This document shows positions 1 to 6,750 of a DNA stretch of 53,790 nucleotides, piece after piece. The number at the start of each line of letters is the position of its first letter. The first letter of the stretch is position 1. Both the position numbers and the translations under genes were made by a program. The notes under the pieces are model-generated. The model made no database searches. It had not been told where the DNA came from and saw only the letters and a program-made list of their open reading frames with translations. Source of the stretch: an uncultured Colwellia sp. (lineage in GTDB: Bacteria > Pseudomonadota > Gammaproteobacteria > Enterobacterales > Alteromonadaceae); the NCBI GenBank assembly GCA_913049915.1, contig CAJWZC010000015.1:1-53790 (forward strand), in the 5' to 3' direction.

Positions 1-360
1 TTTATAATTACAAGCGCCGAGACTCAAGTATTGAGCATATCACGCGCATCAGAAATATAATAAATTGAAAAACGTGGCTTAAGATCTTTCCAGTTTTAGT
101 TGACTATTACAGGATGTCTATACTCGTCCTACTCGAATATGTTCGTTGGAGGAAAACAGAGCGACGTATAATCAAGTTATGGCTCAATGTGATTCCATCA
201 CCCTCATGTAGAGTACTATAACAGTTTTTTTATAAAAACTAGCTAACTCACCTTAAAAGTTAAAAGTTAAAAGTTAAAAGTTATCAGACGAGTGCGGTAC
301 CACTTTGTTTTATCTGTTACTCTACAAGCTTTATCCTTAACGATTAGGTTTTAAAAGTAT
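1..360. other. Gene-free left edge with a short tandem repeat
   Basis: No convincing reading frame is visible. The only structured element is a tandem run of the heptamer TTAAAAG at 253-280 (four perfect copies plus a TTA remainder), about 80 bases before the next start codon. The stretch could hold the end of an upstream transcript or a promoter for the small membrane protein, but nothing decides this. Confidence 0.5.
253..283. repeat. Heptanucleotide tandem repeat (TTAAAAG)x4.4
   Basis: Four perfect head-to-tail copies of TTAAAAG followed by TTA. The 7-base unit is not a multiple of three, so in a promoter such a run could vary by slipped-strand mispairing. It lies about 80 bp upstream of the 361 start codon. 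A functional role is inference only. Confidence 0.7.
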
Positions 361-627
361 ATGAAGCGCACGTTATTTCCAACACTCATCGGTGTTTTTA
401 CCAGTTTATTGGCCATTTGGTCTCTACATACCTTTTTAGTGGTTGATGATTGCTTAGATCAGGGCGGCTCTTTTGATTATACTACAGCCAAGTGTTTACT
501 TGAAAATGGTCAGGTTTATGATTCGAATATAGCAACCTTGGTTCTAGTACTCTACTTTGTCGTAGGCTTTAGCGTTTCGTTTATAGTTTCAAGCGTTATT
601 AGAAAATTTTTTAAGATTAAAAAATAA
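361..627 (+). CDS. Small two-helix membrane protein, unknown function
   Basis: 88-residue protein I do not recognise. A hydrophobic segment at about residues 7-28 and another at about 58-80 suggest two membrane passes, with a short extracytoplasmic loop carrying two cysteines (in VDDCLDQ and AKCLLE) that could form a disulfide. The C-terminus is lysine-rich (RKFFKIKK), favouring a cytoplasmic tail. The ATG at 361 has no strong ribosome binding site. It stands alone, with a gene-free stretch before it and a decayed frame after it. The membrane pattern and paired cysteines support it being real; the function is open. Confidence 0.55.
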   Translation: MKRTLFPTLIGVFTSLLAIWSLHTFLVVDDCLDQGGSFDYTTAKCLLENGQVYDSNIATLVLVLYFVVGFSVSFIVSSVIRKFFKIKK

Positions 628-653
628 CTACTTTTATAATCGATATAAATTAA

Positions 654-1331
654 ATAGCTGCTCTTGTAGGTGGGTTAATTCATCATAACAAAGTAGCTAT
701 TACGGAGTATGTATTTACCAAACTGAAGTGGCATAGTTAATTTACAAGGTCATATATAGTATCCGATGACGATCTTAGTATCGTGAAGAATGAATTAGTA
801 GACCATATTGAATTAACACAACCTGAGTAAGGTTGTGTAGTGTTTAAGGTTATAGTTGCTCCACTAAACCCTAATAAATTTGATGTATATGAGGAGTTTC
901 TCAATCAACCATCTTTTAATAAATACCAAAAAAGAGTAAAAATTTCGACTTGGGGCCAAGTCACCCATAATGTTGAAAGGTATTATAAAATTAGTCATTA
1001 GTATCGAAATGAAATGTCTTGTCGTTATTAGTTCCTCTTGCAGTTAAGCGGTTAAGTTGACTTTTAAATAGACAAATATCATGAATGTAAAGGTTAATGA
1101 AAAATTTGAGGGTCGACCATCTTACATAAAAGTACTATTACAGTAAATGCGTGATTTGGTTCTAGTGTCACTAAGAAAGAAGGTATTAATACGTCATAAA
1201 TAACCCTAAAGCCGGAGGAGCCTAGTTATATCGTAAGTAGAGATAGTACTATTCGCTTCGATGACAAACAAAACATACCAAAGGAATTTTATCGGTATTT
1301 CAATGGTAAAATATCACTAATTGAGATATAA
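654..1331 (+). pseudogene. Decayed coding frame with multiple in-frame stops
   Basis: One reading frame runs from 654 to 1331 with protein-like content broken by stops. 654-737 reads AALVGGLIHHNKVAITEY...; after TAA at 738-740 it continues SYIVSDDDLSIVKNELVDHI; after TAA at 828-830 it continues for 56 more codons, including PLNPNKFDVYEEFLNQPSF, to TAG at 999-1001. The middle (1002-1136) is stop-rich. From 1137 the frame is again protein-like, with TGA at 1152-1154 and TAA at 1197-1199, then KPEEPSYIVSRDSTIRFDD and so on to TAA at 1329-1331. Most stops are one transition from CAA, CAG or TGG. I do not recognise the family. An old pseudogene of about 225 codons is the simplest reading; it could instead be two remnants that share a frame by chance. 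Confidence 0.4.
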
Positions 1332-1476
1332 AAGAACTAGTTAAAAAAAATTAAATAGCTGAATTTACTTGCGATATATTAATAGTCGATATCAATAAGG
1401 TAATCTTTTACAAAATATAATCGGTAGTTGTCAGGTCTACTAAGCTAGACACTCTTATTTATACTAGGAATCTCCC

Positions 1477-1986
1477 TTGTTACGTAGTTTTTCTATTCAA
1501 GCCATAATCTTTCTTGTCGCTTTTCAACTACTCTCTTTTTTACGTGAAACGAATATGTTGTCGACTGATATCCCATTGAATAACATTGTTACAGCAACGC
1601 AAGCTGTTGTTATCGATGAAGTCCCCACCTTAATGGGTGAAACTATTTCATTAAACGCTCAGGGTAAAACCACTATTTTGTATTTCTTTGCACCTTGGTG
1701 CCAGGTTTGTCACGCCAGTATTGGTAATTTACAAGCCTTGTTCCAAAAAAATGAACAACTTGATGTTATTGCCATTGCTATGGACTTTACCAGTAGCGAA
1801 GAGGTGATGAAATTTACTAGCCAACACCAATTAACTTTTCCCATTGCGCTCGGTAATGAAGAAATTAAACAAACTTTTAAAATCAGTGGATATCCCAGTT
1901 ATTACGTTTTAAATGAAGAAAATATGATTATTAGTAAATCTATGGGATATTCTTCAGAGTTAGGCCTATATTTACGGTCATTATAA
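1477..1986 (+). CDS. Membrane-anchored thioredoxin-fold protein (TlpA/ResA-like)
   Basis: Probable periplasmic thiol-disulfide oxidoreductase of the TlpA/ResA/redoxin group, 169 residues. A hydrophobic N-terminal helix (about 5-22) should anchor it in the inner membrane. The thioredoxin fold starts near residue 48, with the active site WCQVC (Cys75, Cys78) and the cis-proline loop as GYPSYYV (Pro140). The start is a TTG at 1477 with AGGA nine bases upstream; the first ATG (residue 27) would remove the anchor, so TTG is preferred. Such proteins usually keep periplasmic cysteines reduced, for example in cytochrome c maturation, but no partner gene is adjacent. The substrate is unknown. Confidence 0.8.
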   Translation: MLRSFSIQAIIFLVAFQLLSFLRETNMLSTDIPLNNIVTATQAVVIDEVPTLMGETISLNAQGKTTILYFFAPWCQVCHASIGNLQALFQKNEQLDVIAIAMDFTSSEEVMKFTSQHQLTFPIALGNEEIKQTFKISGYPSYYVLNEENMIISKSMGYSSELGLYLRSL

Positions 1987-2098
1987 AAGTTTTTTAGTTC
2001 GAACTATATAGTGATCTGCCAGTTGTTTGTGTACACTGTGTTCTTCAATTCTTCATTGGCGCTATGCTAAGTAGATAGACCAAACAAGCAAAGAAATA

Positions 2099-3250
2099 AT
2101 GACTATGCAAATTACTGACAATTTTGACAGCGGTAACATCCGCGTTATTGATGCAACTGATGCAAGCAATATTCAATTAGTGATAAAGAAAGATAACCAA
2201 TCTGATTTTTATCAATGGTTTCACTTTAAATTGCAAACTGACTTAAACGCTAATGGCGATCGTCAAGAGTACGTAATGCATTTAAACAATGCTGGTAAAG
2301 CTGCCTACGTTGAAGGCTGGGAAGATTACCAAGCGGTTGCTTCTTATGACCGTGAACATTGGTTCCGTGTCCCTACACAATATGATGGTGAAAAACTAAC
2401 TATCACGTTAACGCCAGAATATGATTCAGTCTATTTTGCTTACTTTGCACCATATAGTTATGAGCGTCATCAAGATCTAGTGCATAATGCACAAATGCAC
2501 CTTGAATGTCAGGTCCAGGTTTTAGGCCAAACACTTGACGGTCGTGATATGACGTTACTAAAAATTGGTGAAGAGGGTGAGGGCAAGCGTAAAGTTTGGA
2601 TCACTGCTCGTCAACATCCTGGTGAATCGATGGCTGAATGGTTTGTAGAAGGTATGTTAGATCGCCTGCTTGATGAAGATGATGGCGTCGCCCGTGCTTT
2701 ATTAAATAAGACTGTTTTTTATGTTGTGCCTAATATGAATCCTGATGGCAGTGTGCGTGGTCATCTACGGACCAATGCTTGTGGTGCTAACTTAAACCGT
2801 GAGTGGCTAGAGCCAACCATGGAACGTAGTCCAGAAGTTTTCCTTGTTCGTCAACAAATGTTAGCTATTGGCGTTGATATGTTCCTTGACGTTCACGGCG
2901 ATGAAGCATTACCAGTAAACTTTGTTGCCGGTTGTGAAGGTGTTATAAATTATAATACTAAACATAAAACATTAGAAGACAAGTTTAAAAAAATAATGAT
3001 CGCTATTACACCAGAGTTTCAAGATGAGCGTGGTTATGATAAAGATGAACCAGGTAAGGCTAACCCTACGGTTGGTACTAACTGGGTTGGCAACCAATTT
3101 AAGTGTTTAGCTTATACTATTGAAATGCCATTTAAAGATAATGACTTACTGCCTGATTTCAGTGTAGGCTGGTCTGATGAGCGAAGTAGTTTATTAGGAC
3201 GTGACTTTTTAACGGGTATTTACCATATAGTAGATGACTTACGTAAATAA
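2099..3250 (+). CDS. M14 family zinc carboxypeptidase, cytosolic CCP-like
   Basis: 383-residue metallocarboxypeptidase of the M14 cytosolic group, related to eukaryotic deglutamylases of the CCP/AGTPBP1 type. An N-terminal beta domain (about 1-125) typical of that group precedes the catalytic domain. Zinc ligands are His173 and Glu176 in RQHPGES and His266 in DVHGDE. The substrate-binding signature NMNPDGS...GANLNREW and the catalytic Glu342 in TIEMPFKDN are intact. No signal peptide is present, so it should act in the cytoplasm, trimming C-terminal residues from peptides or proteins; the substrate is not known. Met3 is a possible alternative start. A strong terminator follows, so it is monocistronic. 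Confidence 0.88.
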   Translation: MTMQITDNFDSGNIRVIDATDASNIQLVIKKDNQSDFYQWFHFKLQTDLNANGDRQEYVMHLNNAGKAAYVEGWEDYQAVASYDREHWFRVPTQYDGEKLTITLTPEYDSVYFAYFAPYSYERHQDLVHNAQMHLECQVQVLGQTLDGRDMTLLKIGEEGEGKRKVWITARQHPGESMAEWFVEGMLDRLLDEDDGVARALLNKTVFYVVPNMNPDGSVRGHLRTNACGANLNREWLEPTMERSPEVFLVRQQMLAIGVDMFLDVHGDEALPVNFVAGCEGVINYNTKHKTLEDKFKKIMIAITPEFQDERGYDKDEPGKANPTVGTNWVGNQFKCLAYTIEMPFKDNDLLPDFSVGWSDERSSLLGRDFLTGIYHIVDDLRK

Positions 3251-3263
3251 GTGGCAAGCGATT

Positions 3264-3302
3264 AAAGAAAAGGCGAATTTCTTAGAAATTCGCCTTTTCT
3301 TT
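3264..3302 (+). terminator. Intrinsic terminator after the carboxypeptidase
   Basis: Perfect 18-bp stem (arms 3264-3281 and 3285-3302) around a three-base loop, GC-rich in the centre and ending in TTTTCTTT. It begins 13 bp after the carboxypeptidase stop codon. Confidence 0.9.
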
Positions 3303-3305
3303 ATC

Positions 3306-3353
3306 TAATATCAAATGGATTAATTAAGTCACCTATTAATCCATTTGATATTA
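3306..3353. repeat. 19-bp perfect inverted repeat, possible mobile palindrome
   Basis: Arms 3306-3324 and 3335-3353 are exact reverse complements around a ten-base loop. The arm is AT-rich and starts TAATATCAAATGGATTAAT. It follows a separate terminator, so it is not needed for termination. A half copy (TAATATCAAACGAATTAATT) lies at 6429-6448, which suggests a dispersed intergenic repeat family of REP or MITE-remnant type. Confidence 0.6.
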
Positions 3354-3466
3354 AGACAAATATAATAGCTTGGGGGTCTAGCCATTATATTTAATCAATA
3401 AAAGATAACTAGAAAAATAATGAATAACATTATTTAATAAAATAATAACAATCAGAGGAGTTAACC

Positions 3467-4987
3467 GTGCAAGATTTAGTCAATACGATCAACGGTATCA
3501 TTTGGAGCCCAGCGCTTATTTATTTATGTTTAGGCGCAGGTTTATTTTTCACGATATTAACACGTGGTGTGCAAGTACGTCATTTAGCTGAGATGTGGCG
3601 TTTATTATTGTCAGGTAAAAGTTCAGAGAAAGGTTTATCGTCATTCCAATCGCTTTCTGTTTCATTATCTGGTCGTGTTGGTACCGGTAATATTGCTGGT
3701 GTTGCTACTGCGATCGGTTTTGGTGGCCCAGGTGCAGTATTTTGGATGTGGGTTGTTGCTTTTTTTGGTGCTGCAACGGCCTATATTGAATCAACTAACG
3801 CGCAAATTTATAAAGAAGAAGATGATGGTTTCTACCGTGGTGGCCCAGCTTATTACATAGAAAAAGCCATGGGACAAAAATGGTATGCATGGATATTTGC
3901 CATCGCAACGATTATAGCCTGTGGTTTAATGCTGCCTATGGTTCAATCTAATGGTATTGGTGAGGCTATTACTATGGTCTTTGGCCAAGGTGATACTATT
4001 GAAACTGCGCTTGGTACATTAAGTATGGTTAAAGTGTATACCGCCACAGGTATTATATTGTTGTTAGGTTTCATCATCTTTGGTGGTGTTAAACGTATTG
4101 CTAACTTTACTCAAGTGGTTGTACCTTTTATGGCCTTTGCTTATATTTTAGTATCACTAGTCATTATTGGTTTAAGTATCGATAGATTACCAGAAGTATT
4201 TATGATGATTATTAATGATGCCTTTAGCCCTATGGCGGGTGTTGGTGCTGCTATTGGTTGGGGTGTTAAACGTGGTGTTTACTCAAACGAAGCAGGCCAG
4301 GGTACAGGTCCTCATGCAGCTGCTGCTGCAGAAGTTGAACATCCTGCACAGCAAGGTTTAGTACAAGCATTCTCAGTGTATATCGATACATTATTTGTTT
4401 GTTCTGCTACCGCGTTTATGATTTTAATTACGGGTGCATACAACGTACATGGCGCTGGCGAAATATTCTTGATTCAAAACGTTGCTGCTGAAGTTGCTGC
4501 TAATAGTCCAGCTTATACACAGCTTGCTGTTGAAAGTGTCTTTAGTGGGGTAGGTAAGCCTTTTGTCGCGATTGCGTTATTCTTCTTTGCCTTTACTACC
4601 ATTTTAGCTTACTACTTTATTGCTGAAAACAATGTATATTATATTCGCCGTACTTTAAAAATACCTGCGTTAAACTTAGCATTAAAAATAATGTTAATTA
4701 GTGCTACATTTTACGGTACGGTGAAAGCTGCTGACTTAGCATGGGGTATGGGTGATATTGGCGTAGGTATGATGGCATGGCTTAACATCATCGGTATTAT
4801 TATTATCTTCTTTATGTCCAAGCCAGCTATTAAAGCACTTAAAGATTATGAAGCCCAAAAAAAAGCAGGTGTAAAAAAATTCACCTTCGATCCTAAGACT
4901 TTAGGTATAGAGAATGCTGATTTTTGGGAAGAGCGTTATGCTAAAGACAACTCTGTGGAAGATAACGTGACAAGCAAAGAAGATTAA
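3467..4987 (+). CDS. Sodium:alanine symporter, AGCS family
   Basis: 506-residue inner-membrane carrier of the alanine/glycine:cation symporter family (AlsT/DagA), importing alanine or glycine with sodium. Hydrophobic segments span almost the whole protein (about ten to eleven helices). Family motifs are visible: SLSGRVGTGNIAGVA near residue 70, a GGPAYYIEKAMG segment, and GVKRGVYSNEAGQGTGPHAAAAA in the second half. The last 40 residues are charged and cytoplasmic. The start is GTG at 3467, preceded by AGAGGAG at an ideal distance. Sodium coupling fits a marine habitat. The gene is flanked by terminators and stands alone. Confidence 0.92.
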   Translation: MQDLVNTINGIIWSPALIYLCLGAGLFFTILTRGVQVRHLAEMWRLLLSGKSSEKGLSSFQSLSVSLSGRVGTGNIAGVATAIGFGGPGAVFWMWVVAFFGAATAYIESTNAQIYKEEDDGFYRGGPAYYIEKAMGQKWYAWIFAIATIIACGLMLPMVQSNGIGEAITMVFGQGDTIETALGTLSMVKVYTATGIILLLGFIIFGGVKRIANFTQVVVPFMAFAYILVSLVIIGLSIDRLPEVFMMIINDAFSPMAGVGAAIGWGVKRGVYSNEAGQGTGPHAAAAAEVEHPAQQGLVQAFSVYIDTLFVCSATAFMILITGAYNVHGAGEIFLIQNVAAEVAANSPAYTQLAVESVFSGVGKPFVAIALFFFAFTTILAYYFIAENNVYYIRRTLKIPALNLALKIMLISATFYGTVKAADLAWGMGDIGVGMMAWLNIIGIIIIFFMSKPAIKALKDYEAQKKAGVKKFTFDPKTLGIENADFWEERYAKDNSVEDNVTSKED

Positions 4988-5034
4988 TTAACCCTCTTAA
5001 TTTTAACTAAATTTCACCAATAATTTTTAATTAT

Positions 5035-5064
5035 AAATAAGTCGTTATTAAGAACGGCTTATTT
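5035..5064 (+). terminator. Terminator after the alanine symporter
   Basis: Twelve-base arms 5035-5046 and 5053-5064 pair with one G-T wobble around a six-base loop, 47 bp after the symporter stop. The downstream side is T-rich (TTTATT) but lacks a long T tract, so strength is uncertain. Confidence 0.6.
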
Positions 5065-5116
5065 ATTAGCATCTTTTAGATTCTGTATGTTTTTAGAGTA
5101 TCTATAACTATATTAA

Positions 5117-5432
5117 CTTACTATCTTGTTAGTTGGTTTCTATACTCTAACCAAGATAGCTGAGCCTTTTGGAATAGAATGGCTTTATGACCATAAATAG
5201 GATAATACAAGAATCCTTGCAGTTATAAGTACTAAATATTTTGATAATATAATCGCTAACACTAGTGAAGATAATATGGCATTGGTTAAATAATCACTAG
5301 ATATATCAAGTGAAAATTCATTGAATGTTTATTTGTGATGAAGCTGAATCGTCTTTTAAAATTTTTCATAACCTTTGTGATGATGAGTTTACTAACATTT
5401 TCACAAAATCTGAACAGGTCATTATTATATAA
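5117..5432 (+). pseudogene. Remnant of a small protein gene with stops and a frameshift
   Basis: Within the 640-bp gap after the symporter one frame reads as protein from 5117: a hydrophobic start (LTILLVGFYTLTKIAEPFGI), then EWLYDHK, a stop, DNTRILAVISTKYFDNII..., another TAA, then SLDISSENSLNV. At about 5325 the frame changes and continues FICDEAESSFKIFHNLCDDE to TAA at 5430-5432. Composition changes from intergenic-like to protein-like across these joins. I do not recognise the family. This suggests a broken gene of roughly 105 codons; chance open frames in AT-rich DNA remain possible. I see nothing else in 5065-5707. Confidence 0.35.
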
Positions 5433-5707
5433 GAGTCACGACCATTAAGCATATTAACGCTGCAACCCTAGCTATTAGGCAAGTATTACAATCTACTACT
5501 ATCGTTGATCTGCTATTGTTTTCTTTTAAAAACCTAGTAAAACCTCTGAGCAAATAACTTACCTATTTTCACATACTATCACTAGTGAAATAGTAAAATA
5601 GGTCAGGTATACTAAGCGCAATTAAAGTAAGTGCTCTCATTTAAAACTTTATTAACAAAGATACAGTACCTACTTCAACGTTTATATATTATTACATGAG
5701 TAACTAA

Positions 5708-6037
5708 ATGGCCGTTATTAATTGTCCAGGTTGTAAGAAAAAAATTTCCGATAAAGTCAAAACCTGTAATCACTGTACTCTAGATTTATCTGAGCTCGAT
5801 TCAGATCAACTTGCTAGTCTTAACCGTGTTAGTTTAATTAATAAAACCCAACGTTTAATGAATTTTTCTTTTGTTGCTATGCTCTTATTCTGTGGAGGTT
5901 TTTTATTTATGTTTAGAGATAATATTCAGCCAGATACTTGGCAACATAATCTAGCTATGGGCAGTGCCATTCTCGGTTTTTTTATGTACATAATCATTCG
6001 TGTAATGCTGCTCTTTACCAAACGAAAAGCGAGTTAA
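5708..6037 (+). CDS. Zinc-ribbon membrane protein, unknown function
   Basis: 109 residues. The N-terminus carries two CxxC knuckles (CPGC at 6-9 and CNHC at 20-23), the zinc-ribbon pattern seen at the start of many small membrane proteins. A linker of about 25 residues follows, then two hydrophobic segments (about 52-70 and 79-103), and the C-terminus is basic (TKRKAS). The ribbon should face the cytoplasm. Nothing nearby indicates a partner. The protein type is clear, the role is not. Confidence 0.7.
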   Translation: MAVINCPGCKKKISDKVKTCNHCTLDLSELDSDQLASLNRVSLINKTQRLMNFSFVAMLLFCGGFLFMFRDNIQPDTWQHNLAMGSAILGFFMYIIIRVMLLFTKRKAS

Positions 6038-6107
6038 CTTTTCTGATACATAGTTAAGTTTCAAGAACACAACTAACACTTAATATTACTTATACCTCGG
6101 AATTCTA

Positions 6108-6431
6108 ATGGATGTAATTAAAACCATAGACACCATGTCAAATGACATGTACTTACGCTTAAAGTGTGCAGCAGAAACAGGAAGATGGCCTGAAGGTACA
6201 GTTGTTGATAAACCTCAACGTGCCACTGCTTTACAATTAAGTATGGCATATCAAGCTAGGCACTTAGACAATGATGAGATGCTTACCATTGGCCCGGATG
6301 GTCGTGTTGTCGAAAAGAATAAACGTCAGTTAAAAGCTGCATTTTCTGGCAACAAGCTGGAAGAGCCACTTAAAAGCTGTACTAAAACAACACAAGTGGA
6401 CATCGCTTATTTCAGCAACAATGAGCTTTAA
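6108..6431 (+). CDS. DUF1315 (YeaC-like) family protein
   Basis: 107-residue soluble protein resembling E. coli YeaC (DUF1315), function unknown. The N-terminal helical part (MDVIKTIDTMSNDMYLRLKCA) and the segment ETGRWPEGTVVDKPQRATAL are characteristic, with the small domain ending near residue 75. The last 30 residues look poorly conserved. Its stop codon lies inside the half copy of the inverted repeat found at 3306, so that repeat may have replaced the original tail or terminator. Confidence 0.75.
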   Translation: MDVIKTIDTMSNDMYLRLKCAAETGRWPEGTVVDKPQRATALQLSMAYQARHLDNDEMLTIGPDGRVVEKNKRQLKAAFSGNKLEEPLKSCTKTTQVDIAYFSNNEL

Positions 6432-6448
6432 TATCAAACGAATTAATT
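6429..6448. repeat. Half copy of the 3306 inverted repeat
   Basis: TAATATCAAACGAATTAATT matches the left arm of the 3306-3353 palindrome at 18 of 20 positions. The matching right arm is not found nearby. It overlaps the stop codon of the YeaC-like gene. Confidence 0.5.
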
Positions 6449-6750
6449 TATTGACTGACTTAGAACTTCAATAGCGAGCTTAGAATAAGCAAAATGTAGT
6501 AATCATAGTTATTCTATATTAAGTATATTTTGTGCAGTTATCAGATTGCTATTAAGCTCCCATAGGGTGAGTTGGAAAGGTTTATATGCGGCGTTATTGA
6601 TTTTGACAAGAGAATAACTATTCCTTGCAATCAATGCCTTGTCTCTTAGACTTTTAATTCTCGCTAAATGACCAATAAATTAGTACGATTGGTATAAGTT
6701 TGAACTTAAACCACTCTCGTTATTCTCCAACTGAATGAATTAAATTAACT
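6449..6750. other. Gap before the DUF349 gene, with a promoter candidate
   Basis: No reading frame is visible. TAGTACGATTGGTATAAG at 6681-6698 contains an extended -10-like TGGTATAA about 55 bp before the 6751 ATG and would suit the DUF349 gene. The same longer motif recurs in other gaps of the window (45731, 45864, 47960), so it may instead be a dispersed repeat. Confidence 0.35.
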
